A DNA stretch of 64,000 nucleotides from Apricaphanius iberus (taxonomy: Eukaryota > Chordata > Actinopteri > Cyprinodontiformes > Aphaniidae): the NCBI GenBank assembly GCA_028564705.1, contig JAPXFQ010001349.1, positions 364,001 through 428,000 of the forward strand. Reading direction: 5' to 3'. Within the stretch, counting starts at the first letter, position 1. Each line of letters begins with the position of its first letter. Both the position numbers and the translations under genes were made by a program. The notes under the pieces were generated by a model, which was not told the DNA's origin, did not search any database, and worked only from the letters and a program-made list of their open reading frames with translations. Shown here in pieces: positions 1-9,152 of this stretch.

Positions 1-57
1 CGGTGAAGACAGAGCATTTCTCTTGTTAAAAAGTTTCTGCAAAAGGGTCGGAGGCAT
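1..57 (-). CDS. fnip1: fnip1, first coding exon (partial, N-terminus only)
   Basis: The minus strand from 57 down to the window edge reads MPPTLLQKLFNKRNALSSP in one open frame. This matches the start of vertebrate folliculin-interacting protein 1 (human begins MAPTLFQKLFSKR). FNIP1 binds folliculin and AMPK, and its complex with FLCN acts at the lysosome as a GAP for RagC/D in amino-acid sensing. Only 19 of more than 1100 residues are present; the rest lies to the left of position 1. The start ATG is at 57-55 and no upstream in-frame alternative is evident. Identification rests on this short but distinctive N-terminus and on synteny with meikin and acsl6. Confidence 0.85.
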   Translation of the reverse strand, partial: MPPTLLQKLFNKRNALSSP

Positions 58-350
58 TTTGTACCAAAAATTAATTCGGTACACGCTTTCTTTTGTTTTC
101 ACATCCAGGAGCGACTCTCGTTCCTTGTAACTGTCTCCATGGGTGTCATAGTCATATGACGGGCATTAGTCACAGGGGCTGCTTGGTAACCTGCTCCTTT
201 TTTCCGATTGGCCAGGCGATTACGCGGTAGTTGAGACGGAGTTACGGGATTGGCTGATATTTTTAGTGAAGTAAACACGTGACATGTATGTTCACTCTGT
301 TGATGTTTTGTCAGGAATCGTGTCGGCGTAAAATTTATTCGCTGAAAGTA
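58..350 (-). promoter_or_regulatory. fnip1: fnip1 5'UTR and promoter
   Basis: The segment directly upstream of the fnip1 ATG is richer in CpG than its surroundings. It carries two inverted CCAAT boxes (ATTGG at 207-211 and 249-253) and an E-box CACGTGAC at 276-283. CACGTG with flanking AC resembles the CLEAR/USF site used by TFEB/TFE3-type factors. That would fit a lysosome-signalling gene, but the link is inference. No TATA box was seen. The transcription start cannot be placed from sequence alone. Confidence 0.5.
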
Positions 351-1221
351 TTTAGATTCGGCTTCTGTACAGCTTGTAACACAGGGTTAACTGATAAACA
401 CATGAATATTAGAAGTTAATAAGTTAATACAAAAAAAGTGGCAAAAACAAACAAAAGTGAAAAACAAAGTAAAAAGAAAGTGACCATATTTTCACCGGGT
501 ACTGCAGAATCTTTATTTATTCAAGATGTTTTTTTTTTGTTTTAAAATCAGTAAAATTTGTAAGCTGACACGTTTGTGAAAATACAATAACAATCTGAAA
601 TACATTTTCAATATATCAATTATACATTTAGTATTTTTTTAAGCCATGGAGAAGACAAGGCAGCCTAAGTATAGTTCCACAAACAGAAAAATACAAATAG
701 TTTTTTTCTCTCTTTTTTTTTTTTTTTTACAAAAAGTAATTGGTACATGTGTATTCATATAGGTTTATTAAATATACACATGTGCCATCTAGTGGTTATT
801 TCTTGGTATTCAGTTTAATTTCATTTTAGCAAAATGGCAAAGTGCATCAGCTGAGCTTTTTATTGAACAAATAATAGAAACTACATTAAATCTGCAATTT
901 TTTGAGACAATATTAATAACTAACAAAGAAAAACTGTCAAAATGCTTTGTATCAGATACAGTGAAAGTATAACAAGGTGTGATAAAAGTAAAGAAGACAT
1001 TTAACACTTAAAGTTCAAGACTTAGATCATGTTCAAGTAGACAGATACATTTGAGATGGTTGTATTTCCAAATACTCTATAAATATTACACTGAAACTGA
1101 TTACATGTTCACATACATTTGTGTATCATCCATCAATCCTACTCTGTATCCTTTACTGCTCACTTCCTATTGTTACCATATATTCCCACTTAAAAAACGC
1201 AGACCCAACTGCAGGTTAACT
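351..1221. other. fnip1-meikin intergenic region and meikin 3' flank
   Basis: AT-rich sequence with T and A runs and no coding signal. On the minus strand, AATAAA hexamers (TTTATT on the plus strand) at 859-864 and 764-769 are possible polyadenylation signals for meikin. If either is used, the meikin 3'UTR is about 350-450 nt and ends within about 500 bp of the fnip1 promoter. Confidence 0.4.
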
Positions 1222-1581
1222 CTAGGCTTGCATGCCTGATTTGAAAGGAAAGAAAACAGCACTTCTGAGTTTGACAGATCTTTCCCTCATTTTTTGAAAA
1301 AAGGCTTGTCCTTCGCCGTCATTCACAAAGTTAAAGAAAATTCCTTTTTCTGAAGATGTTTTCACTGGTCTTTTTAGCTTCACAGCAAGAGGTAATGATT
1401 CATCATTAAAGCTTATCACAGTTGTTGTGGGTGTCATTTTCTGGGGAATGTTTGAGGAACTGCTGGTGTTTTTGGCACTTATTGTAGAGCATACGATCTC
1501 TTTGGCTCTTTGAATCTCAGTTGTGATGGGGCTTTTGAACCAAACCTTCTTTCTATAGGAAACGGGCTTTCTCTCTGATAG
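1222..1581 (-). CDS. meikin: meikin last exon (C-terminal 119 residues)
   Basis: An open frame runs from a CACTAG acceptor at 1582-1585 to TAG at 1224-1222. It starts LSERKPVSYRKKVWFKSP, continues through a Ser/Thr-rich linker, and ends in a block with IFFNFVNDGEGQAFFQKMRE followed by basic residues and FFPFKSGMQA. This tail looks the most constrained part of the protein. In mammals the MEIKIN C-terminus binds CENP-C, so it is the natural candidate for that role here (inference). Confidence 0.6.
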   Translation of the reverse strand, partial: LSERKPVSYRKKVWFKSPITTEIQRAKEIVCSTISAKNTSSSSNIPQKMTPTTTVISFNDESLPLAVKLKRPVKTSSEKGIFFNFVNDGEGQAFFQKMRERSVKLRSAVFFPFKSGMQA

Positions 1582-4500
1582 CTAGTGAGATAATTTTTAT
1601 TTGAACATGACAATGAATAATTATTTTTAAAGGAGTGAAACATTTTGTTGTTTAGAAAATTGAAACTTACTTTTAGTGGAGTATTCCTGTCAAATGTTTG
1701 CTCTGCAGATGAAAAGAAGGAAAATTGGACTGCACTATCAGATAAAAGTAGGTTGTCAATTTTGACATTTGACATGTTACCTGATTTACATGAGTTTATG
1801 TTCGTTTTCCTTTCGTCTTCAGGATTTTTCTGTTGGCTTCATAAAGAAAAATATAAAACAAATGTTGATCTTTCATATTATCATAGGTTACTTAAAGGGT
1901 TAGCTCTTATGAATCATAAGACTTTTAAAGAGATGTACAAAGGAAAGAAAAACTAGAAAAAAATACAATACATTGTAATTGGACAATCTCCCCTTGGTCA
2001 AGTCTGATCAGTTATTGACAGATCAAATGCAAAAAAAAAAGTCTATAACAGAATTTAACACCAGAATGTGCATCAATAAAAAATGTTTGCATTTAATAAA
2101 ATGTTGATGAAACTTGGAAACATGCTTTAAATGCATTAAACGGAATAATCTTGAACTCTAGCCATTACCTGTTGGGTTCCAAATTACTACCTCAGTTAAA
2201 AAAGTAAAATAATGTCAATTCTCAAAGAAAATCTTTAAATTATCTTGGTCCAGTTTAGTCCAATTTTCTAAATATCAATAAATTTTTTTTACCAAAAATA
2301 AAACACTTACCTGATCTCACATTTTTGTTCGGTTAACATTGTGGAAACATCTTCAAAAACAAAGGTAGTTGTAAATTAAATTGTGCTTGTTTTAAACTTC
2401 AGTTTCAGTTCCGTTTTCACAAACTTGACTATAAATTTTTGTACTGTTAGAAAAGTATTGAAATGTGTCTTTCAAGAATCACCTATGATGGTAGAGAGGT
2501 TGGGTGGATGATGTGCGTGAATATTCTCCGCATAGCTGTATTCCAACAAGGTGGAGTTTTTCACATGAAGGTGGGGACCCTGCAAGTCATCCTTATTGGG
2601 AAAAGCCATTATGTCCACTGTTTTGACAAGACAAACAAAGCCAGAAATATTTATCATGATTGCATTGTTACATCATGTTGGATACCTTACATTGCAGAAG
2701 TATTCAACCAGAACAGTTCCATTGTAGATTTATGTTTAGGGTTATTCTGTTAAAAGAGGAACCTATGTCCCAGTCTCAAGTCTTTTGAGTCTAATGTCTT
2801 CTTCTAGGTTTCCCTTGTATTCCACTCCATACATCTCCATGGAGGTGGCAGCATGTTGCAAAAGTTAGGTTTCATTCCATTTTTACACAATGGCTGTTCA
2901 GTAAGATTTTTCATACTTTACATATTGTTTTATACCCAAACTGACTTTAAACTTCTTCACAACTTTATCCACCACCGGTGTGGATCTTTTTGCTCATTTA
3001 TGTTCTTTAACAAAACCATGAGGTCTGCATGTAACTAGCTGAATTAACTCGGACATTAAATTATATACATGAGATTTCTATGTCTATTTACTAATTTGGT
3101 GTCTTCTGAAGAGAATTTAGTTGTTCAGGATGTTATTTGGGGTATAAAAGTAAAAGGGGGAGGACTGAAAAAACAGTTCCACACATTTCAGATTTTTTTT
3201 GTAATAATAAAATAGAAAATAATGGATCATTTTCCATCCACATTACAGTCATGGCCGACTTTTGTTGGTTGGTTTTATACAATCCATGCAAAATACTATA
3301 CAGGTTTGGTTTGTGATGGCACTAAAATGTAAAAATGTTCATGTGTTCTTCTGTGAATCACTGTATTAAACCATTAATGCATAAACATACCACTCATTTC
3401 CTTTCTGAAGATCTCTGGGGAGGCAAAGCTACTAAGGGATGTTGAGGCAGAGGAATATATTTGATCACCATCATCATCATCATCATCATCATCGTCATCC
3501 TCCTCTGAATTTAAAGTTGAGTCTGCTTCCATGATGCAAGACATCTCACTCTCTGGAGTAACATTGGATTTTAGGACCTCTGGAGTTAGATCAACTGCTG
3601 GGTAAGATTCTACTGACAGTTTTTGGTGCCCCGCAGCTTTGACAGCCGATGTGACATCTGAAGCAGGTTTGCTTCTTCTGTTTTCAGAAAACCCAGAACT
3701 GCTTAAGCATGGCACAGAAGCGCAAACCTGTGAATGTAAAGGTAAAATAAATCAAGATTGAAAATAAGGGACTGTTTCAGTCGCATCACAAATGTTAAAA
3801 CAGTACAGTACATATACAAATTTGATAATTAACACTAATTTGAAAGTTTAGATTTAAAAATGTGTTTCTTACTCACAAATTAAGGAGAGAAAAAAATATT
3901 TTTCACAAATTGGAATTACCATCACAAGGCTTACTGGTTTAATGATGGATTCATTTATTTCTTCTTCCTCTGGCCTTTCTGGTAATGTGTCATAGTGTTT
4001 GCTGGACTGAAGTCTCGTATATCCTGAAAGTTTGAAAGTGGGAGAGTCATATTAAACTGGCTATAATGTACAACACTCTGTCTACTCCGAAAGGAGCTTT
4101 CTGACTGCTTTCAGTCAGCACTAGCTCAAAAGTCATATGGAATGGTCAAACTTTGAGTTGAATATTTACTTTCTCAGATTTGTAAATAAAAATAAAAATG
4201 TCAGTTTCCATCTTACTTCTGGATTGGGAAAAACACAAAGTTGGCTATTCAATGCTTTTTTTGCAGTTTAGATCTAGCTGATCATGCAACTGACTCTGGC
4301 TCTTGTGTTGTTACTCCTGAACTTTTCAGCAGCCTTTGACACAGTCGATCACATCAAGCACTGGCATAACTGCTGTGGCAAGTCCTACTCAGGAGGACAC
4401 ATTGTGTATTGCTGGATGGCATCTCATCCTGCACCGGTAGAAGAGGGGAAGGGGGGTTCTGGGGTCCATTCTCAGTTCATTATCACCTGTATGCTGATGA

Positions 4501-5048
4501 CTGCAAAGTCTACATGTCCATACAAAACTCAAGAATCTGTTCAGCCTCTTCCCGTCTGTCTTCGCGATGGGAAGTGTTGGCTGGCCGCAAAGTTTTCTCC
4601 ATCTTAATTTTTCAAAAACAACTCATCTTTAAACCTGCTGGACACAGCTGAACCCAGCCTCCGCACCTTCCATTGCTCTTTCCTAACCTTAAAAATGTTG
4701 TAACAAACCTGGGCATAAAAATTGACGACCTGCTTTTTTCAGATTCACTCAGCTGAGGTCCATTTTCTGTAGAAGGCACATAAGACCCACTTTGCGTCCA
4801 GATAAGACTTCTCAAATGCGGTAGTTACTTCTGGGTGTTAATGAAATAATCTTGCACGTCAAAATATAGCTGATAGAAAGGATTTATTGATTCCTGAAAA
4901 GCAGTAAAATAGTAGAGCTGTCAAAGTAAACTAATATCATCTGTCGTTTTTATAACAGTTTCTTACTCTGTCGCCTTCTTGTCGCTGGCTTCACGGGTGT
5001 ATCTCGTTTGTAAGGAACCCCACTGTCACGACGCTTGTAGTGATACAT
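1222..5048 (-). CDS. meikin: meikin-like gene (meiotic kinetochore factor), 8-exon model, about 337 aa
   Basis: Join on the minus strand: 5048-4967, 4023-3935, 3727-3391, 2350-2311, 2186-2169, 1836-1781, 1702-1671, 1581-1222 (1014 nt including the TAG stop). Every junction is GT-AG and the phases chain without a stop. The product is basic at the N-terminus (MYHYKRRDSG...), has an Asp run at about residues 134-143, and ends in a basic, Phe-rich tail (about residues 280-337). I do not recognise a catalytic domain. The assignment comes from position: in human, MEIKIN sits between FNIP1 and ACSL6 on the same strand and encodes a 373-residue, poorly conserved protein. MEIKIN binds CENP-C and recruits PLK1 to promote sister mono-orientation and cohesion protection in meiosis I. 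The human protein docks PLK1 through an STP motif. I see several S/T-P sites here but no S-S/T-P. Exon 1, exon 3 and the last exon are firm; the small internal exons are provisional. Confidence 0.6.
1671..1702 (-). CDS. meikin: meikin exon (32 nt)
   Basis: A good acceptor (TTTTCATCTGCAG) and a consensus donor (AAA|GTAAGT) flank EQTFDRNTPLK, phase 1 to 0, matching both neighbours. Confidence 0.5.
1781..1836 (-). CDS. meikin: meikin exon (56 nt, provisional)
   Basis: Acceptor in a T-rich context, TTTATGAAG|CCAACAG, and donor CAG|GTAACA, phase 2 to 1. It encodes QQKNPEDERKTNINSCKS. It contains an ExxR (EDER), the core of separase sites. MEIKIN is a known separase substrate in mammals, but use of this site is speculation. 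Confidence 0.4.
2169..2186 (-). CDS. meikin: meikin 18-nt microexon (provisional)
   Basis: Six-codon candidate between a GTAG acceptor and a CAG|GTAATG donor. It enters and leaves in phase 2, so it could be included or skipped without a frameshift. It adds roughly SNLEPN. It is supported only by splice signals and phase. Confidence 0.22.
2311..2350 (-). CDS. meikin: meikin exon 4 (40 nt, provisional)
   Basis: Acceptor TTTTTGAAG|ATG and a strong donor CAG|GTAAGTG. It is open only in phase 1, which is exactly the phase exon 3 supplies. It encodes VSTMLTEQKCEI plus split codons at both ends. Confidence 0.4.
2755..3260. repeat. Tc1-type dispersed repeat fragment in meikin intron 3
   Basis: The text CCCAGTCTCAAGTCTTTTGA, followed downstream by GTTCTTTAACAAAACCATGA and a segment ending TCATTTTCCATCCACATTAC, follows the order of a very common decayed Tc1/mariner-like repeat of teleosts. 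Related copies lie at 15335-15905, 20800-21265 and 22440-22700. Confidence 0.5.
3391..3727 (-). CDS. meikin: meikin exon 3 (residues 58-169, poly-Asp)
   Basis: The largest internal exon: acceptor ATTCACAG|GTTTGC, donor GTATGT, phase 0 to 1. It is Ser/Thr-rich with LTPE, VTPE and ASPE sites, and has ten consecutive Asp encoded by a (GAT/GAC) microsatellite at about 3468-3497. It ends in SLSSFASPEIFRKEMS. Composition suggests a disordered scaffold. Confidence 0.6.
3935..4023 (-). CDS. meikin: meikin exon 2 (residues 28-57)
   Basis: Acceptor TTTCAG|GATAT and donor CCA|GTAAGC, phase 1 to 0. It encodes an acidic stretch containing PERPEEEEINESIIKP. A second in-frame donor 15 nt further on (ATG|GTAATT, exon to 3920) would add VSLVM. 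The first fits the donor consensus better. Confidence 0.55.
4270..4800 (+). mobile_element. L2-type LINE reverse transcriptase remnant in meikin intron 1
   Basis: Broken plus-strand frames contain FSAAFDTVDH (RT domain), then LYADDCKVYMSIQ with the YADD catalytic motif, then NLGIKIDDLLFSDS. These occur in the order expected for an L2/CR1-like non-LTR element. Frameshifts and a missing central part show it is dead. It lies antisense to meikin. Confidence 0.7.
4967..5048 (-). CDS. meikin: meikin exon 1 (start codon, residues 1-27)
   Basis: ATG at 5048-5046 opens a basic stretch, MYHYKRRDSGVPYKRDTP and on. The exon ends in phase 1 at a GTAAGA donor. This start was chosen because the frame is open to the donor and joins exon 2 in phase. 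A palindromic X-box lies 112 bp upstream. Confidence 0.6.
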
Positions 5049-5400
5049 TTTCTTTTAAACCTTTTCTCAAATTTCACTCCCTTTTTTGAGGCAACCATTT
5101 CCTTCCATCCAACAGCTATAAAACTGTTTTTGTCAACCGCCTGTTTTCCAGGTCGGGGCGTTGCCTAGCAACCATGCACACCTGTTCTGAGTCAAAGGTT
5201 GATGTTGATGCTCTGTATTGCTCGATATTTGTTTACCCTAAGTTTTAAAAAGTCTTAAAATTGTGAAATCAAAATAAAGTCAGCATCATATTTTGTAAAT
5301 GCAATTTTAAGTGAACATTTTCCGTATAATCCCTTCATTATGTAACGGCGCACATTGGTAGTCCATTAAAATGGTGAGTGTTTTTCTTTTAAAGGTGGTT
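5049..5400 (-). promoter_or_regulatory. meikin: meikin upstream region
   Basis: Sequence just upstream of the meikin ATG. It includes a GC-richer patch (5145-5175) with the X-box described separately. No TATA box is seen on the minus strand. Confidence 0.4.
5160..5172. promoter_or_regulatory. RFX X-box palindrome GTTGCCTAGCAAC
   Basis: A 13-bp inverted repeat, GTTGC-CTA-GCAAC, 112 bp upstream of the meikin start codon. It fits the RFX-family X-box (GTTRCC N0-3 GGYAAC) except for one half-site position. RFX2 is a known regulator of spermatogenic genes, which would suit a germ-line gene. The functional link is inference. Confidence 0.55.
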
Positions 5401-5824
5401 AGATAAAAAAAAAATAGAATAAAAATTACGTGTCAATGATTTCAATTCAGTTACATAAAAACGAATTCATTAATATCAGAAGGAAATTCTATATTTTTGT
5501 AACTCATAATATCCACGTTTTTCCCAGAACAGATCGTCTGATTGGCAGAAAAGGAAAAAAAAACCGAAAACATCATGGTGTTAGCGGCCCAGCAAAAATT
5601 TGAATAACACAACTAAAATAATTTGGAAGACCTTAAAGAAGTAATTGACACATTCTTTCGTGTCTTTACAGTATAGAGAAGGGGCCCGGTGTGGGGTTCT
5701 TGCAATATGATGACCATGAGTAAAAGGATAATGTCACAGTATTTCAGGAAATAAGTTAACCAAAACATATAGAAAACCATGATCTAATTGCTTACATTTA
5801 AAGCAGAAAACCAACAATTATTAT

Positions 5825-6864
5825 AAAGGTGGTAACAATTAGTGTGAGATTGGGTAATTTGGGACATCAGGTTCAATGGGACATATCACGTTTCAACCCT
5901 TTATCTATTTAAATATCAGCAAACAATAAAAATGCATGTTACTACCTTTAAACTGCAGTTGTTTGTAATGTACAATCATTTTTATTGGTCTGAAGTATCA
6001 GAGATGGGAGGAACAAAGCTTTAAAAAAAACAGTGCTTCCAAACATTATAGGGGAGACCCGTGACATGTCAATTTTGTCATCATGATAAGGATATTGCAG
6101 CTAAAATAATGTGAATATAACAAAAAACATGAATGAAATGTATATTGTCGTTAGGTTTAGCTTAATATCAAAATAATTAGGCAGTATAATTTTAATTTTT
6201 TTCAGGGAAAACAAATTTTAGCTAATGTGATGTGCTTCATTCAAATTGGGCCAACTTTTTCAGCTAAAATGGGACACTTTTGGCTGATGTTAATGGGTAT
6301 GATTTTAAGCCATGAGGATCAAAAATCACATGAAAATGTCCCTTTTATGCCATATTGTGAGCTATTACAAATAGTGTGACTGTTGAGCAAGATAAATTAA
6401 GAGAGAATATGTTGTATTTTGTGCTAATTAGCTTGTAACTGTTGGCACATTAGCTTTCTGTGTCAACACACAGGCCCCCCCCACACACACATGCGCGTGC
6501 CACACACACCCTCTTGTAGCCTCATGGTACTTATACAGTTTTATGAACTAATAAATTGCATCATTATTCTTCAGTTTTGTTGCCAATTCTTCAAACCACA
6601 TTACCTGTCGCATTTTACCTGAATGACTGTCCCATTTTACCTGAACCTCTACCCAGATCAGATAGTGGTCACTTGTAGCCTTTAAAGGTTAAAATCTTCT
6701 AAACTATTGTTATTGGCAATATATTTTCCACACAAAAATGTTACCAACACTCATATTAAGCCATACAGTACATTCATTTCACCAGGTTTAGCATTTTAAA
6801 TAGTTTACTTGCGATCAACCAAAAAGTGTCCCAATTTACCTGATGTCACCCTATTACCACCTTT
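5825..6864. mobile_element. 1.04-kb terminal-inverted-repeat element (MITE-like)
   Basis: The left end begins AAAGGTGGTAAC and continues into GGGTAATTTGGGACATCAGG. The right end, on the other strand, begins AAAGGTGGTAATAGGGTGAC and continues CATCAGGTAAATTGGGACA. Internally the motif GGGACA / TGTCCC with TTTTACCTGA recurs in both orientations. There is no coding capacity. No clear target duplication, so the superfamily is unassigned. Confidence 0.5.
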
Positions 6865-7410
6865 ACTAAAATATACATTTTTACAGTCATGTATTTATTT
6901 ATTGTAACTTTACTTTAAGCAAAAGAGTATGAATGATAAATTTAGTAGTAGTTTTCAGGTGTATGTTAAGAATATAACAACCTGATCTGAGTTGGTAAGT
7001 CTAAATTATTGTTGAGGCTCCTTTAGTTTGAACAACCTGTCTGTTCATCTTTTTTGAGACAATTATTTCCAAATAGCCACATGTATAATTTTAGCGCACA
7101 AGGACAAGTACAGATTTTTTTCAACCAGCTAACCAGCAGTGTACACCAAAAGATGTTGGTATGGCAACAGTGCATTATTGTATTGTCAATCGTGCATTTT
7201 CTCTGATGTTTTCCATCAAAAGGACCACAACCATTAGGCATTGTATGATAAGTTTTGGTTTTGAAATCATACATTTCTAAAACTTTGATACATCTTGCTG
7301 CCAGTAACTTGCCCATGCCACTGGAGAGCAATCCGAGATTATTTTTCCACAGTTGGATAACTGACAGACAAAAACATCATAAACCAGAGAATAATAAACA
7401 ACAGTTTCCT
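6865..7410. other. meikin-acsl6 intergenic stretch
   Basis: AT-rich spacer between the TIR element and the presumed acsl6 3' end. A 102-codon minus-strand frame (7331-7023) is Cys/Lys/His-rich, but I recognise no family and see no splice support. I treat it as chance or a decayed element. Confidence 0.3.
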
Positions 7411-7433
7411 TTAAAAATCATTCCAGAATAGCT

Positions 7434-7439
7434 TTTATT
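7434..7439 (-). terminator. acsl6: acsl6 polyadenylation signal AATAAA (candidate)
   Basis: AATAAA on the minus strand in a T-rich context, about 1.57 kb downstream of the acsl6 stop codon. It would give a 3'UTR of about 1.6 kb (7415-9011). Nearer canonical hexamers on this strand were not noticed, but the choice is by eye. Confidence 0.4.
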
Positions 7440-9011
7440 TCACTGCCCTGCTCCTGTTCTCCCACCCTCCATCATCCCTTTTGCAGCGATCAATCATTAC
7501 ACGGATATGGTGCTGATTCAATTGTACATCAGAATACATAAATAAATAAAGTACAATTTTTCCTACTACACGCAAAAAAACAAAAAAACAAACAAAAAAA
7601 AAATCATTCAAACAGTTGATTTTAATAAATATGCTTACATCTACCTGTCCTTATTTATATACATCCATATTGTTTATGCTTTGGGACGGTAATCAGCTTT
7701 AAAAGCATATGCAATACTACTAATTGTAAACCCTTCAAACAAAACAAATGTACCCTATATTTAAAAGTTGTCATTTGTTCTATTAACCCTTCATTGCTTT
7801 GACTAGAGTTACATTATCCAGAAGTTTTAACAGCGTTTGTGGGCATCTGCATAGAACCTCATGTTAAGACTGTTTGCACTGAAAGCCAAATGGTCACAGC
7901 ATTTCATGGCAAACTGCATGCTTTGCCCTAATCCCTGGTTTTGCATTCATTCATTCATTCATTTTTTGTGTTTTTACCAGACCTATTTTTTGTGCAAAAA
8001 AGAATGGAAAATAAAGCAGCGATTGCACTAGCTGAGATGACTGTTTAACTTGGGCCAGTTCTTTATATTGAAAAAGTGCATTCATGCTGAATGTCTGGCC
8101 ACAGTTGCGTAGTAATGACTCTCCTGGCAATGAATGAGTTAAAAACAGAGCTTAGTTCAGGTAAATGCACCGCATAAACAGAACAGAGATCAGAAAGATT
8201 CACAGAAAGGTGGATTTACATTTTTCCGTCTACGCTATGAGAGTTTTTGATTGGCTTACAGTCTTGATTACCACTTTTAGATATCTCTTGTAGCTATTCT
8301 ATTCACAATTACATTGAACGTGTGGTCATACACTTATTGTTTGTCTGGCTGATTTGAGCTGATGGGAGGGGGAGGAGAGTGACAGGAAACAAAGATGATC
8401 AGGTCAATTTTGATGTGTGTTTTTCTGCTTCTAGGATCCTAGCTGAGATTTTTTTTTTTTAGATCAATAGCAGGTAGCAGAGTTGGTAAATTTTAATATG
8501 CCGAATTTAAAGCCAATATAACAAAAGACAGCATGAAACATACATAACAACACACATTGCCATATATATTTCTTTTGCATTTACTGTTTCATTCTAAATA
8601 AAAATGTAAAGGAAAGCACTGCTTTGAATATGCAGCTCTATGCTTCCACCTGCAGGACAATGCAGTGTTAAACACCGACTTGATTCTTGTGTTTTGATTG
8701 GCTTTTAATGTGGCAAAATTCATGCCACAAAGGAAACTATTACTAATTAACCCAAAATAAAAGTTAAACAACAATCACAGCTAAATCAATTTATACAGTA
8801 AATGCATGAATAAGAGAAATAAATATGACAATGTGCCCTGTCTCACGGTTTTCTTTCTCCTCGTTTAGGTTATTCTGAACAGCCAACAGGACAGTTTCGG
8901 TTTACTTTCCCAAAGCATGTTCCGGCTCATGAGATGCAGAATTGTCCCACTGCAGGTCAAAACAGATCTTTGTGTCAGGATGCTCAAAGGAAAACGAGGT
9001 CACGGTGGCCT
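7440..9011 (-). other. acsl6: acsl6 3'UTR (presumed)
   Basis: Non-coding sequence after the acsl6 TGA at 9014-9012. It includes a short (ATTC)n run near 7950 and GC-richer sequence at 8870-9011. No repeat interrupts it clearly. The extent depends on the polyadenylation signal at 7434. Confidence 0.4.
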
Positions 9012-9152
9012 TCACATAGAGATGCTGCTGTAGAGGTCGTCAATCTTCTTCTTGAAGAATTCCTTCAGCTCAGGTCGTTTGGCCTTTAGCGTCGGGGTCA
9101 GGAGGCCGTTCTCGATGGAGAACATCTCATTGTGGATGTAGATGTTTTTCAC
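9012..9152 (-). CDS. acsl6: acsl6 exon 21 (residues 677-722 and stop)
   Basis: [20 protein letters not shown] then [26 protein letters not shown] and TGA. Contains the A10 catalytic lysine region; the ISM end equals human ACSL6. Confidence 0.95.
   Translation of the reverse strand: MKNIYIHNEMFSIENGLLTPTLKAKRPELKEFFKKKIDDLYSSISM

Noticed and set aside
2100..2350. Alternative 22-nt exon at 2169-2190 for meikin
   Set aside because: It would put an in-frame TAG directly after the junction; the 18-nt version avoids this.
4284..4651. Plus-strand open frames of 80-107 codons with a signal-peptide-like start
   Set aside because: They contain FSAAFDTVDH and LYADD, so they are a broken LINE reverse transcriptase, not a host gene.
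7023..7331. 102-codon Cys/Lys-rich minus-strand frame beside the acsl6 3' end
   Set aside because: No recognisable family or splice signals; likely chance or repeat relic.
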